From Rhodocyclaceae bacterium (GTDB taxonomy: Bacteria; Pseudomonadota; Gammaproteobacteria; Burkholderiales; Rhodocyclaceae): a DNA stretch of 64,000 nt. The notes beneath the pieces are model-generated. The model saw nothing but the letters and a program-made list of their open reading frames with translations, did not search any database and was not told the DNA's origin. The DNA lies in the NCBI GenBank assembly GCA_030824275.1, contig JAVBXY010000014.1, forward strand, positions 1 to 64,000, given 5' to 3'. Shown here piece by piece: positions 55,910 through 64,000 of the stretch (its first letter is position 1; every line of letters starts with the position of its first letter). The translations under genes were made by a program, and so were the position numbers.

Positions 55910-56242
55910 TCAGACGCCCCAGACCACCGGCTTCTGTTTCTTCAACGACCAGTCCAGCAGTTCCAGCAGCGGCGCAGCACGTTGCGCGAGGCTGACATAC
56001 GGGCGTTTGACACCGCCTTCGCCGATCTCGAAATTCGGTAGTTCGTCTTCCGTCAGCGCCGCCCGTTTCGCCTTGTCTTCCTCGATGGCGGCCCGCAGGC
56101 GGGCGATAGCGTCGGGCAGTTGCTCGACGGTGACGATGCCCTGGGTCGAGGCTTCCTTGCCCATGAGCTCCATCATGCGATGGGCCACGTCACCGAACAT
56201 GATCACGTCGCCGGATGCCGGCGACTGGAAGGTGACGATCAT
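55910..56242 (-). CDS. DUF1840 family protein
   Basis: A 110-aa soluble protein. MIVTFQSPASGDVIMFGDVAHRMMELMGK and VTVEQLPDAIARLRAAIEEDKA match the DUF1840 proteins of betaproteobacteria as I recall them; function unknown. Its start overlaps the stop of the alpha/beta hydrolase gene by 4 bp. Confidence 0.85.
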   Translation of the reverse strand: MIVTFQSPASGDVIMFGDVAHRMMELMGKEASTQGIVTVEQLPDAIARLRAAIEEDKAKRAALTEDELPNFEIGEGGVKRPYVSLAQRAAPLLELLDWSLKKQKPVVWGV

Positions 56243-57045
56243 AGTCCTTGCTCCTTGAGCCAGGCCAGAATGTGGCGGGCGGGGGTCTTCCAGTCGTGTT
56301 CGAGCATCAGGCCATGGCCCATGCCGGGGAAGATGTGGGCTTCCTCGTTATAGGTGCGGGCGGTCATCTCGACCAGCGATGCAGGAATCAGGTGGTCGTA
56401 CTCCGCCCCCTGGATCAGCAGCGGCGTACGTTTGACGCGGGAAACGCGGGGCAGGCCGAACATGGACATGTCCCAGATGGCGCGGTGCGATTCGGGCTGG
56501 GAGAGCTTGTAGTAACGATTCAGGTCGTCCACCGACACCGGCTGGGCGAAGAGGGCTTCGCGCAGGGTGTCGAGCACCACCGGCCCGCCGCCCATCAACT
56601 GGTTCAGGTCTTTCATCAATCCGGGCTTGGAGAACATCAGGCCCATGGCGGCGGACATCAGGCCCTGGGGCGGCACGGCGCACATCAGCACGGCGCCGGG
56701 AGCCTCGTTGTCTTCCAGATATTTCTGCACCACGAAGCCGCCCATGGAATGGCCGATCAGCACCGGCGGCGCCGGCAGGGAGGCGACGACAGCGGCGACG
56801 TCCTTGACGTAATCGTTGATCGACAGGCTGTCGAGATGCCGACGGCCGGGGGAGGCGCCATGGCCCGAGAGGCTGACGGCGTAGGCGGCATAACCGGACT
56901 CTGCGAAGAAGGGCAGGAAATGCTCCTCCCAACACCAGGCGGCGGTGAAGGCGCCATGGATGAACAGCAGCGGCGTCGGCTGGGTTTTCTTGCCCTTGGG
57001 TGCGTGAGCGAGGACTTCGTGATGTTCGAATCGGGGCATGTTCAT
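56239..57045 (-). CDS. Alpha/beta hydrolase
   Basis: A 268-aa hydrolase. Oxyanion region LLFIHGAFTAAWCWEEHF near residue 26, nucleophile elbow PVLIGHSMGGFVVQKYL near 103, and the catalytic His in GMGHGLMLEHDW near 246. LSGHGASPGRRHLDSLSINDYV near 66 is typical of the esterase-like group. ATG 57045 overlaps the GST stop. Substrate unknown. Confidence 0.88.
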   Translation of the reverse strand: MNMPRFEHHEVLAHAPKGKKTQPTPLLFIHGAFTAAWCWEEHFLPFFAESGYAAYAVSLSGHGASPGRRHLDSLSINDYVKDVAAVVASLPAPPVLIGHSMGGFVVQKYLEDNEAPGAVLMCAVPPQGLMSAAMGLMFSKPGLMKDLNQLMGGGPVVLDTLREALFAQPVSVDDLNRYYKLSQPESHRAIWDMSMFGLPRVSRVKRTPLLIQGAEYDHLIPASLVEMTARTYNEEAHIFPGMGHGLMLEHDWKTPARHILAWLKEQGL

Positions 57046-57665
57046 GGGACGGGAGGGATGTTCATGCCGCGCTGCACGGCGGGTCGTGCGGCGATGGTAG
57101 TGAACCAGCGCTGCACGGCGGGGTAGTCGGCCAGGTCGATGGCGTGCCACTCGTGGCGGGCGACCCAGGGAAAGGTGGCAATGTCGGCGATGGAATACTC
57201 GCTGGCAAAAAAGTCGGCGCTGGCGAGACGGCGATCGAGAACGCCATACAGCCGCGCCGTCTCCTTCTTGTAACGCTCTATGGCGTAGGGCACGGGCTCC
57301 GGCGCATAGCGCAGGAAATGATGGGTCTGGCCGAGCATGGGGCCCACGCCGCCCATCTGGAACATCAGCCATTGCAGCGCCTCGTACTTGCCGCGATCCG
57401 AGGTCGGCAGGAAGCGGCCGGTCTTGCCGGCGAGATAGACGAGGATGGCGCCGGATTCGAATAGGGAAATCGGTTTACCGTCGGGGCCGTCGGTATCGAT
57501 GATCGCCGGAATCTTGCTGTTGGGATTGACGGCGACGAAGGCCGGATCGAACTGCTCGCCGGCGCTGATATTCACGGTTTTCACCGCGTAATCGAGCCCG
57601 CATTCCTCAAGCATGATGGAAACCTTGCGGCCGTTGGGGGTCGGCCAAGTGTAGAGCGTGATCAC
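57042..57665 (-). CDS. Glutathione S-transferase
   Basis: A 207-aa GST, of the bacterial YfcG/Nu-type by its opening TWPTPNGRKVSIMLEECGLDYAVKTVN. NPNSKIPAIIDTDGPDGKPISLFESGAILVYLA carries the glutathione-binding PAI and ESGAI motifs. Near residue 140, LYGVLDRRLASADFFASEYSIADIATFPW includes the N-capping SxxD of the C-terminal domain; part of it is encoded by a perfect repeat copy. Start GTG 57665 with GGAG upstream. The gshAB genes supply its cofactor. Confidence 0.93.
   Translation of the reverse strand: MITLYTWPTPNGRKVSIMLEECGLDYAVKTVNISAGEQFDPAFVAVNPNSKIPAIIDTDGPDGKPISLFESGAILVYLAGKTGRFLPTSDRGKYEALQWLMFQMGGVGPMLGQTHHFLRYAPEPVPYAIERYKKETARLYGVLDRRLASADFFASEYSIADIATFPWVARHEWHAIDLADYPAVQRWFTTIAARPAVQRGMNIPPVP
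57209..57232 (-). repeat. Dispersed 24-bp repeat inside the GST gene, perfect copy
   Basis: AAAAGTCGGCGCTGGCGAGA then CGGC. Read by the gene as RRLASADFF. As I recall GST sequences, the length here is normal, so the copy seems to have replaced rather than lengthened the protein. Confidence 0.9.
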
Positions 57666-57700
57666 GGGCAGCTCCGTTTATATATGAACTTTCGGGGATT

Positions 57701-60700
57701 CTACCGCGCGGCCACCTCGATGCGGTTGCGGCCATTGGCCTTGGCCCGGTAAACCGCTTCGTCGGCGGCCCGCAACACCTCTTCCATGGTGTCGCCCTGG
57801 TCCGGCGCCATGGCGACGCCCATCGACACCGTGATGCCGGCACCGTTGACGCGAATCCGGGCCACCTCGGCAGCAACGTCTTGCAGTAGTTCGACGGCGC
57901 CGTCGAGCTGGGTGTCCGGGAGGACGAGGACGAACTCCTCCCCGCCGTAACGGGCAGCGAAATCGCTCTTGCGCAGGCGTTCGCGGAAGACCCGGCCCAG
58001 TTCCACCAGCAGCTTGTCGCCGGCATCGTGGCCATAGGTATCGTTGAAGTTCTTGAAATGGTCGGCATCGACCATGGCCACTGCCAAGGTGTCGCTGCCG
58101 CGAATGGCACGGGCCATTTCCCGGGGCAGCATCTGCGCCAGCGAGCGACGGTTGAACAGCCCGGTCAGGGGATCGTGGCTGGCCTCGTGTTCGAGCATGT
58201 CGCGCAGGCGCAGATTGGCCAGCGTGAGCTTGATCGCCTCGGCCACCATATCGACGATCCGATCACGGTTCTGCGGCAGAACCTTGTCCAGGCACATCAC
58301 GCCCAGGGCACGGCCATCGGCCATGAGTGGCAGGCAGCAACAGGCGTCCGTGTAGTCGCTGCGAAAATGCGTGCATGGATTGGTCTGCCCCGACTCGCGT
58401 TGGCACAACTCCCGCCCTTCCCGCAATGCCGAGCACTCCTCGGCCGGGAAACGCTGCTTGACCGTTTCGGAACCGCCCCAGCGGGACACCACTTCGAAGA
58501 CTCCGGTCCGCTGTATGTCCACCGCCAGGCTGCCGGGGGTACTGGCAAACAAGTTGTCCAGCACCGAGGAGATTGCTCCATAGGCCTGCTGCTCCGACTC
58601 GCAAGTCTGCAAGGCCTGATAAAGCTGATTCACCAGGCCGATCTCGTGGTCGTGCCTGGCCAGCTCGGCCAGGGATGCCTCCAGCTTGCTGTTGGCTTCC
58701 TCGATGGCGGTGCGGGCCCGGTGACGTTCGTCAATGTCCTCGATAATCGCCAACAGGGCGATGACATCACCGGTCTCGTTGGTCAGCGTGGTCATCAGCA
58801 GCGTGCCCCAGAAGGCGCTGCCGTCGCGGCGCAAGTAGCGCTTTTCGATCTGAACCGAACGTCGCTGACCGGCGACCAGCTCAGCGAGGTAATCCCGCGT
58901 GACCTTGCGATCCACCGGGTCGGTGATGTCCAGCGTGTTCATGCGCACCATCTCGCCCGAGGCATAGCCGAACATGCGCGTCATGGCCGGATTCACCTGG
59001 ACGATCTGGCCGCTGGTGGAGGCCATCAGCACACCGGCGGGCGCCGCATCGAAGATCGCACGGAAGCGAGCCTCGCTCTGATGCATGGCCTCGTCGTGCT
59101 GGCGGCGCTGGGTGATATCGGTGAAGGTGGTCACCACTGCATGAGGGCGCGTGGCGCCGGCATGCAGGAGCGGCTCGGCATTGATCTGTATCCACACCAG
59201 TGTGCCGCGTGGCTGCACGATGCCCATGACCACGCCATGTCGAGCCTGGCCGGTCGCCAGCACCAGCATCGCTGGATGTTCGTCGGCAGGAAAAAGGCTG
59301 CCATCCTCGCGCATGGCGATCCAGGCTTGATCGCTCAACTTGCGCTGCATCATGTCGTTCGCCGACACCCCCAGAATCGCTTCGGCCGCCGGATTGCCGG
59401 CGACGATACGGCCCTCCGCATCTTGCACCACCATGCCCTCGGCCATGGAGGTAATCATCGAGCGGTAGCGCGCTTCGCTTTCCTGCAAGGCCTGCTGTGC
59501 CTCGACCAGGTCGGTAACGTCCGTATGCGTCCCGACGACGCGGGCGGGACGGCCCTCGGCATCGTGGGCGACCACCATTCCACGGTCGAGAATCCAGCGC
59601 CAGGCACCGCTCTTGGTGCACATGCGATAGCGACTCTCATAGAACGATGTCTCGCCATTGAAGTGTCGTTGCAGGTCGACGTGCGTTGCCGGAAGATCGT
59701 CCGGATGCACACGCGACTCCCATTCGGAGATGGAGTTGCCAATCTCGGCCTCGTCATAACCGAGCATGGTCTTCCAGCGCGGAGAAAAATAGACTGTATT
59801 GGTTGCAGCATTCCAGTCCCACACCCCCTGGGCCGAGCCTTCGATGGCGAACTTCCAGCGCTGCTCCAGCTCGGTCACACGCGCCCGCTCCGCCACCAAC
59901 GCACGTTGCGGCCCGCGCACGCCGGTCACGAACAGGGCCCGATAGACCATCAGGTAGGCCACGGTTTTGTACACGTGGCCGAGCAGGTTGACGATGTCGG
60001 TGACGCTGGCGTAGAACGTGAAGAACAACTCGGCCAGGGCCAGAACCCAGGACGCGGCGGCCAGCCACCACAGATCGTTGTTGCGCACAGCAAGGGCGCG
60101 ACGGGCAATCAACAGTGCGGCCGCGATGTGCAGCGCCACCAACAGGTATTCGGCACCGATCTTGAATCCGGTCAGGCCTTGGCCGGCGATGAAAGTACGC
60201 GGCAGGAGATCGGCATGAAAGAGGCCGATACGCCATACCGCCACCGCCAGCGCCGCCGCCAGTGCAAAGCCGACCCCAGCCAAGCGACCCGGAATGCGCT
60301 CGATGGCGAACAGCCCCACGGCGAGAAAGGCCAGGACGCCTACAAAACGGGCTGCCAGCCAGAAATTGATCGCCTTTTCCGGGCTCGCGGGCGTAACGAA
60401 ATCGGGCATGCCCTGATAGGACAGGGTATGGGCAAAATCGATCAGGCCTATCGCGAGAAAGGCGGCACCGAGCACCACCGTAAGCCCGTTGCGCTCATCG
60501 TTGCGCAGATTCCAGGCCAAGCCGAAGACCATCGCCGATACCGCGACGGACACCGACTCCATCATCATGTGCAGCGGCAGGTAGTCGGATGGACGGCTGA
60601 AGAATTGGATGGCCGGCAGCCAACTGCCGAAAGCGAACAGCAGGGTAAGGCCAACAGCCCACACCGCCGGCCAGCGCAAGATTTTTTCCTGAGGATTCAA
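57701..60700 (-). CDS. Membrane sensor diguanylate cyclase (MASE3-PAS-GAF-GGDEF)
   Basis: A 999-aa cyclic di-GMP synthase. An N-terminal membrane module (about 15-260, eight hydrophobic segments, MASE3-like) is followed by PAS domains at about 285-400 (RWKFAIEGSAQGVWDWNA), 410-530 and 545-660. A GAF-like domain follows (about 700-830, with Cys residues in CQRESGQTNPCTHF and DACCCLPLM). The GGDEF domain (830-999) has the active motif RYGGEEFVLVLPD and HDPLTGLFNRRSL. The Cys cluster in the GAF part suggests a redox or metal signal, as inference. The only N-terminal start is TTG 60700, so the true start is uncertain. Confidence 0.87.
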   Translation of the reverse strand: MNPQEKILRWPAVWAVGLTLLFAFGSWLPAIQFFSRPSDYLPLHMMMESVSVAVSAMVFGLAWNLRNDERNGLTVVLGAAFLAIGLIDFAHTLSYQGMPDFVTPASPEKAINFWLAARFVGVLAFLAVGLFAIERIPGRLAGVGFALAAALAVAVWRIGLFHADLLPRTFIAGQGLTGFKIGAEYLLVALHIAAALLIARRALAVRNNDLWWLAAASWVLALAELFFTFYASVTDIVNLLGHVYKTVAYLMVYRALFVTGVRGPQRALVAERARVTELEQRWKFAIEGSAQGVWDWNAATNTVYFSPRWKTMLGYDEAEIGNSISEWESRVHPDDLPATHVDLQRHFNGETSFYESRYRMCTKSGAWRWILDRGMVVAHDAEGRPARVVGTHTDVTDLVEAQQALQESEARYRSMITSMAEGMVVQDAEGRIVAGNPAAEAILGVSANDMMQRKLSDQAWIAMREDGSLFPADEHPAMLVLATGQARHGVVMGIVQPRGTLVWIQINAEPLLHAGATRPHAVVTTFTDITQRRQHDEAMHQSEARFRAIFDAAPAGVLMASTSGQIVQVNPAMTRMFGYASGEMVRMNTLDITDPVDRKVTRDYLAELVAGQRRSVQIEKRYLRRDGSAFWGTLLMTTLTNETGDVIALLAIIEDIDERHRARTAIEEANSKLEASLAELARHDHEIGLVNQLYQALQTCESEQQAYGAISSVLDNLFASTPGSLAVDIQRTGVFEVVSRWGGSETVKQRFPAEECSALREGRELCQRESGQTNPCTHFRSDYTDACCCLPLMADGRALGVMCLDKVLPQNRDRIVDMVAEAIKLTLANLRLRDMLEHEASHDPLTGLFNRRSLAQMLPREMARAIRGSDTLAVAMVDADHFKNFNDTYGHDAGDKLLVELGRVFRERLRKSDFAARYGGEEFVLVLPDTQLDGAVELLQDVAAEVARIRVNGAGITVSMGVAMAPDQGDTMEEVLRAADEAVYRAKANGRNRIEVAAR

Positions 60701-60739
60701 GACTACAGGGGCGACTATGCTTTTAGATATATTTCAAGC

Positions 60740-61978
60740 TTAGCGCAAAGCCATACGCAAAGCATCCACCCTCGCCACGTGGATGTTTTCGGCAATGGTT
60801 AAGCTGGCCTTGGCGCCATCGGCACCGGCATTGCGCATCGTGTCACGGGCAATGGCGCCGGCGTCTACCGCGTTGACGGCGGCCAGCGCCGTTCGCCAGA
60901 TAGCGGCCGGCGCATAGTCACGCTCCTCCCAACCCAGGCGGCCCCGATAATCGGCTTCGCAGGCGAGCAGCACCTGGGCGAAGCGTTCCGGGCGGCGCAG
61001 CACATCGCAATGTTCGAGGATGCGCAACACGGTATCCGGTCGCAGCTCGGCCACGCGGTGCATGTCGCCGTGATAGCGGGCCGCGAGACGCGCCACGTCT
61101 CGGCATTCCGTCGGCACGCGCAGGCGTTCGCACAAGGGTTCGATCATGGCCACGCTCTTGTGCTCGTGGCCATGATGGCGGGGCAGGATGTCGGCCGGCG
61201 TCTTCGCTTTGCCCAGATCGTGGGTCAGCGCCGCGAAGCGCGCCGGCAGGGGCGCCTCGAGCCGCGCCGCCATGTCGACGACCATCATCACATGCACGCC
61301 GGTGTCGATTTCGGGATGGTAATCGGCCCGCTGCGGCACGCCCCAGAGAGCGTCCAGCTCGGGCAACAGGCGCACCAAGGCGCCGCATTCGCGCAGCAGC
61401 TCGAACATGCGCGAAGGCTTGGCTTCCATCAGCCCTTTCGCCAGCTCCTGCCAGACCCGTTCGGCCACCAGCGCATCCACCTCGCCGGCGGCGACCATGG
61501 CGCGCATCAGTGCCATGGTTTCCGGCGCCACCGTGAAATCGGCGAAGCGGGCGGCGAAGCGCGCCACGCGCAGAATGCGCACGGGGTCTTCGGCGAAGGC
61601 CGGCGAGATATGGCGCAGGATTTTCGCGGCAATGTCGGCGCGGCCGTCGTGCGGATCGACGAGGCTGCCGTCCTCGGTCTGGGCAATGGCATTGATGGTG
61701 AGATCGCGACGGATCAGGTCGTCTTCCAGCGTGACATCCGGCGAGGTGTGAAAAACGAAACCGGCATACCCCGGCGCCGTCTTGCGCTCGGTACGCGCCA
61801 GCGCATATTCCTCACGGGTCTGCGGATGCAGGAAAACCGGAAAATCGCGGCCGACAGGTTTGAAGCCCCGAGCCACCATGTCCTCCGGCGTGGCACCAAC
61901 GACCACCCAGTCGCGGTCCTTGACCGGCAGGCCGAGCAGAGCGTCGCGCACGGCGCCGCCGACGGCGTAGATCTTCAC
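60740..61978 (-). CDS. cca: Multifunctional CCA tRNA nucleotidyltransferase
   Basis: Adds or repairs the CCA end of tRNAs. 412 aa. The nucleotidyltransferase signature MKIYAVGGAVRDALLGLPVKDRDWVVVG is at the N-terminus with the catalytic DxD; RRDLTINAIAQ near 89 follows. An HD domain (about 215-330, HVMMVVDMAARLEAPLPARFAALTHDLGKAKTP and HHGHEHKSV) makes it the long form with 2',3'-cyclic phosphodiesterase and phosphatase activity. Confidence 0.96.
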   Translation of the reverse strand: MKIYAVGGAVRDALLGLPVKDRDWVVVGATPEDMVARGFKPVGRDFPVFLHPQTREEYALARTERKTAPGYAGFVFHTSPDVTLEDDLIRRDLTINAIAQTEDGSLVDPHDGRADIAAKILRHISPAFAEDPVRILRVARFAARFADFTVAPETMALMRAMVAAGEVDALVAERVWQELAKGLMEAKPSRMFELLRECGALVRLLPELDALWGVPQRADYHPEIDTGVHVMMVVDMAARLEAPLPARFAALTHDLGKAKTPADILPRHHGHEHKSVAMIEPLCERLRVPTECRDVARLAARYHGDMHRVAELRPDTVLRILEHCDVLRRPERFAQVLLACEADYRGRLGWEERDYAPAAIWRTALAAVNAVDAGAIARDTMRNAGADGAKASLTIAENIHVARVDALRMALR

Positions 61979-61993
61979 ACAGTCACCATGGGA

Positions 61994-62929
61994 TCAACGG
62001 CGTGCCTTCTTGCGCCGCCGATCATTGCCGGCTCGCCAGCGGCCGTCGCGCAGATAGCTTGGGGCGACGACTTCGAGAGCGGTGGGCACGCGGCCGAAGG
62101 GCAGGGTGCAGCCGGCAGTGCACACGCTGGGCACACGCATGGAGAGCAGGTTGTCGCGGCTCATGGGGCCGTTGGGGATGAGTTCCATAAGCAGCGCCTG
62201 CCACCAGGCAACGGCATACGGCAGGCCGATCACCGAACGCGGTGTGCCGGCGGTTTTGGCGGCGTAGCTGACCAGCTCGCGCAGCGTGTATTGGCGCGGG
62301 CCGCAGAGCTCGTAGGTCTGACCGATGCTCTCGGGGCGGTCGAGGGCATCGACGATGCTGGCGGCGACGTCCTCGACCCAGACCGGCTGGAAGCGGGCGG
62401 CGGCGCAAGCCAGCGGAAAGAAAGGGGCAATCTTCGCCAGTCGCGCGAAAAGCGTGAGAAAGGAATCGCCGTCGCCAAAAATTACTGAGGGACGGAAGAT
62501 CGTCAGGTCGAGATTCGCCGCGCGCAACGCCGCTTCGCCGGCGGCCTTGGAGCGCAGGTAGGCCGAGGGCGCATCCGCCGCCGCTTCGAGGGCCGAGACG
62601 TGCAGCACGCGGCGTACACCGGCAGCTTTCGCAGCCGCCGCGATCTTCGCCGGCAGTTCGGCGTGGGCGCGCTGGAAATCGCCGCGCAGGATGCCGACCA
62701 GATTGATCACCGCGTCCTGTCCGATCATCAGTCGGGCCAGCGCGGCCGGATCGTGCACGTTGGCTTCGACGACGTTGACGGTAGGCAGGACGGTGAGCTG
62801 CTTGGCCCGCTCGCGGCGACGAGTGGGCAGGGTCATGGAAAAGTCGGCTTTGGCGAGACGGCGAGATAAGTGGCGACAGATCGCAGACCCCAGGAAACCC
62901 GTGCCGCCGATCAGCAGGATCTTCCTCAC
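61994..62929 (-). CDS. NDUFA9-like NAD(P)-binding protein
   Basis: An atypical short-chain dehydrogenase of the complex I NDUFA9-like group, 311 aa. The cofactor loop ILLIGGTGFLGSAICRHL is at residues 4-21. TRRRERAKQLTVLPTVNVVEANVHD near 37 and VINLVGIL near 75 are family motifs. The segment SRRLAKADFSMTLP near 22 is encoded by a repeat copy. It lies just before the lytic transglycosylase gene with a 4-bp overlap. Confidence 0.9.
   Translation of the reverse strand: MRKILLIGGTGFLGSAICRHLSRRLAKADFSMTLPTRRRERAKQLTVLPTVNVVEANVHDPAALARLMIGQDAVINLVGILRGDFQRAHAELPAKIAAAAKAAGVRRVLHVSALEAAADAPSAYLRSKAAGEAALRAANLDLTIFRPSVIFGDGDSFLTLFARLAKIAPFFPLACAAARFQPVWVEDVAASIVDALDRPESIGQTYELCGPRQYTLRELVSYAAKTAGTPRSVIGLPYAVAWWQALLMELIPNGPMSRDNLLSMRVPSVCTAGCTLPFGRVPTALEVVAPSYLRDGRWRAGNDRRRKKARR
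62839..62862 (-). repeat. Dispersed 24-bp repeat inside the NDUFA9-like gene
   Basis: AAAAGTCGGCTTTGGCGAGA then CGGC, two mismatches to consensus. Read by the gene as RRLAKADF, just after the cofactor loop. Confidence 0.85.
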
Positions 62930-64000
62930 GGCAGTTCCTCGACGCCTTTCTCGCCTTCGCCCTTGGCCCGCACGGTGCCGAGGCGGGCTTTCAGCGACTG
63001 GGGTTTTTCCTCGAAGAGGGCGTTGTAATACACCGCGTTGCTCATCACCTTCTTCACGTAATCGCGGGTTTCGCTGAAGGGAATGGTCTCGGCATAGATG
63101 GCGCCTTCCAGCGGCCGCTCGGCGCGCCAGCGCTTGGCACGGCCGGGGCCGGCGTTATAGGCAGCGGAGGCCAGCACCGGATGGTTGTCGAGGGATAGCA
63201 GGACCATTTTCAGATAGTTGGTGCCGAGGGTGACGTTGGTGTCCATTTCGACCACCCTGCCCTGATGGAAGTCCTTCAGGTTAATTTTCTTCGCCACCCA
63301 TTTCGCGGTGGCGGGCATCAACTGCATCAGGCCCTTGGCGCCCACGGTGGATTTGGCGTTCATGATGAAGCGGGACTCCTGCCGCATCAGGCCATAGACC
63401 CAGCCGTGATCAAGATCGAGTGCCTTGGCCTTGGGCTCCACGTATTCGCGGAAGGGGGCGATGTAGCGCAGGCTGTAGTCGTGCTGGGCCAGCGTCTTGT
63501 CGGCGGTGTTGATGGCCCGGTCCCACATTTCCTGGCTGCGGGCGTAGCCGGCGGCAGCCAGCAGTTGACGGTCATCCATACCGCGAATCGACCAGGCCCA
63601 CTCGCGCACGCCCTCGACGCGCATGTCGAGGCGGATCAGTGCCAGAGCTCGCGCCAGGCCCGGATGGGCAGCGGCAGCGGCCTGCTCTTCCCTGGTCGGT
63701 GCGACAGCGCGGGCCGGCAGATGAATCGGACGGCCGAGTTCCTCGTCGGCCAGATTGCCGTAGAAATTCGGCTGGCCGCCGATTTTCAGGAACAGAACGC
63801 GGGCCTCGTCAGGCTTGCCCTGGGCCGCCAAGGCGCGCGCCAGCCAATAGCTCCAGTCCGCCTGCGCGGCCATGGTCGGCGGCATGGCCGCGATGGCGCG
63901 ACGCACCGAAGTCCAGTCATGCACACGCAGCGCGGCGCGCACGCGCCAGGCCATTTGCTCTTCGGACAGCGCGGTGGCCGTCGCCTTCTCATACCAGCCG
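62926..64000 (-). CDS. Soluble lytic murein transglycosylase, C-terminal part
   Basis: The frame runs off the window's right edge on its 5' side; about 357 residues are visible. Helical superhelix repeats (residues to about 200 of the visible part) precede a C-terminal SLT catalytic domain: GWVYGLMRQESRFIMNAKSTVGAKGLMQLMPATAKWV holds the catalytic Glu in RQES, and AAYNAGPGRAKRW follows. It cleaves glycan strands of peptidoglycan in the periplasm. The signal peptide lies beyond the window. Confidence 0.93.
   Translation of the reverse strand, partial: GWYEKATATALSEEQMAWRVRAALRVHDWTSVRRAIAAMPPTMAAQADWSYWLARALAAQGKPDEARVLFLKIGGQPNFYGNLADEELGRPIHLPARAVAPTREEQAAAAAHPGLARALALIRLDMRVEGVREWAWSIRGMDDRQLLAAAGYARSQEMWDRAINTADKTLAQHDYSLRYIAPFREYVEPKAKALDLDHGWVYGLMRQESRFIMNAKSTVGAKGLMQLMPATAKWVAKKINLKDFHQGRVVEMDTNVTLGTNYLKMVLLSLDNHPVLASAAYNAGPGRAKRWRAERPLEGAIYAETIPFSETRDYVKKVMSNAVYYNALFEEKPQSLKARLGTVRAKGEGEKGVEELP

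Overview
The window is GC-rich, densely packed bacterial chromosome. Gene content points to a betaproteobacterium: the GshA-type glutamate-cysteine ligase next to gshB, a PTS with EIIA, HPr and enzyme I but no permease, metX-metW, a BPSS1780-type membrane protein, DUF2782 and DUF1840 proteins, zapA followed by 6S RNA, and an SAH riboswitch before metH. Rhodocyclales or a relative is my guess, not something the sequence proves.

Layout. 1-7.4 kb: end of a DUF2782 gene, an orphan DNA methyltransferase, gshA-gshB-apbE and the permease-less PTS. 7.4-9.3 kb: a strong promoter and SAM-II riboswitch driving metX-metW. 9.3-17.8 kb: ppk2, a thioesterase, tcdA, pteridine reductase, ttcA, nadD-rsfS-rlmH-maf-rng, then tRNA-Gly(CCC). 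17.9-20 kb: an exported caspase-like protein and a tailed HU protein. 20.2-24.6 kb (minus): a complete ptxABCDE phosphite uptake and oxidation operon. 24.9-31.9 kb: a less GC-rich accessory block with a MocR regulator divergent from a molybdopterin oxidoreductase, ferredoxin reductase, ferredoxin, class I amidotransferase and BenE-type transporter, which looks like an undescribed redox pathway. 32.3-40.5 kb (minus): yihY and a B12 operon (btuB-C-D-F, cobO, cobB, bluB) under a cobalamin riboswitch. 40.6-50.5 kb: zapA, 6S RNA, an EAL-HDOD protein, EVE protein, TauE/SafE exporter, HAD phosphatase, two exported DsrE proteins, enoyl-CoA hydratase, two MFS transporters, a TlpA-like thioredoxin, rhodanese and a BamE-like lipoprotein. 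50.5-64 kb: SAH riboswitch and metH, a cytochrome c, a CheZ-like helical protein, hydrolase and GST, a large sensor diguanylate cyclase, cca, an NDUFA9-like reductase and the end of a soluble lytic transglycosylase.

How the parts fit. Three riboswitches bear on one cycle: SAM-II on methionine synthesis, SAH on the B12-dependent methionine synthase, and cobalamin on B12 uptake and lower-ligand synthesis. Phosphorus handling appears twice (ptx operon, PPK2).

The most unusual pattern is a dispersed repeat of about 24 bp with core CAGCGCCGACTTTT, usually preceded by GCCGTCTCGC. I found about a dozen copies in both orientations, most of them inside conserved protein-coding genes, where they are read as KVGA-, SADF- or APTF-type peptides. 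Two longer hairpin-bearing versions, whose ends are the two halves of the short repeat, lie between convergent genes at 20.1 and 44.0 kb.
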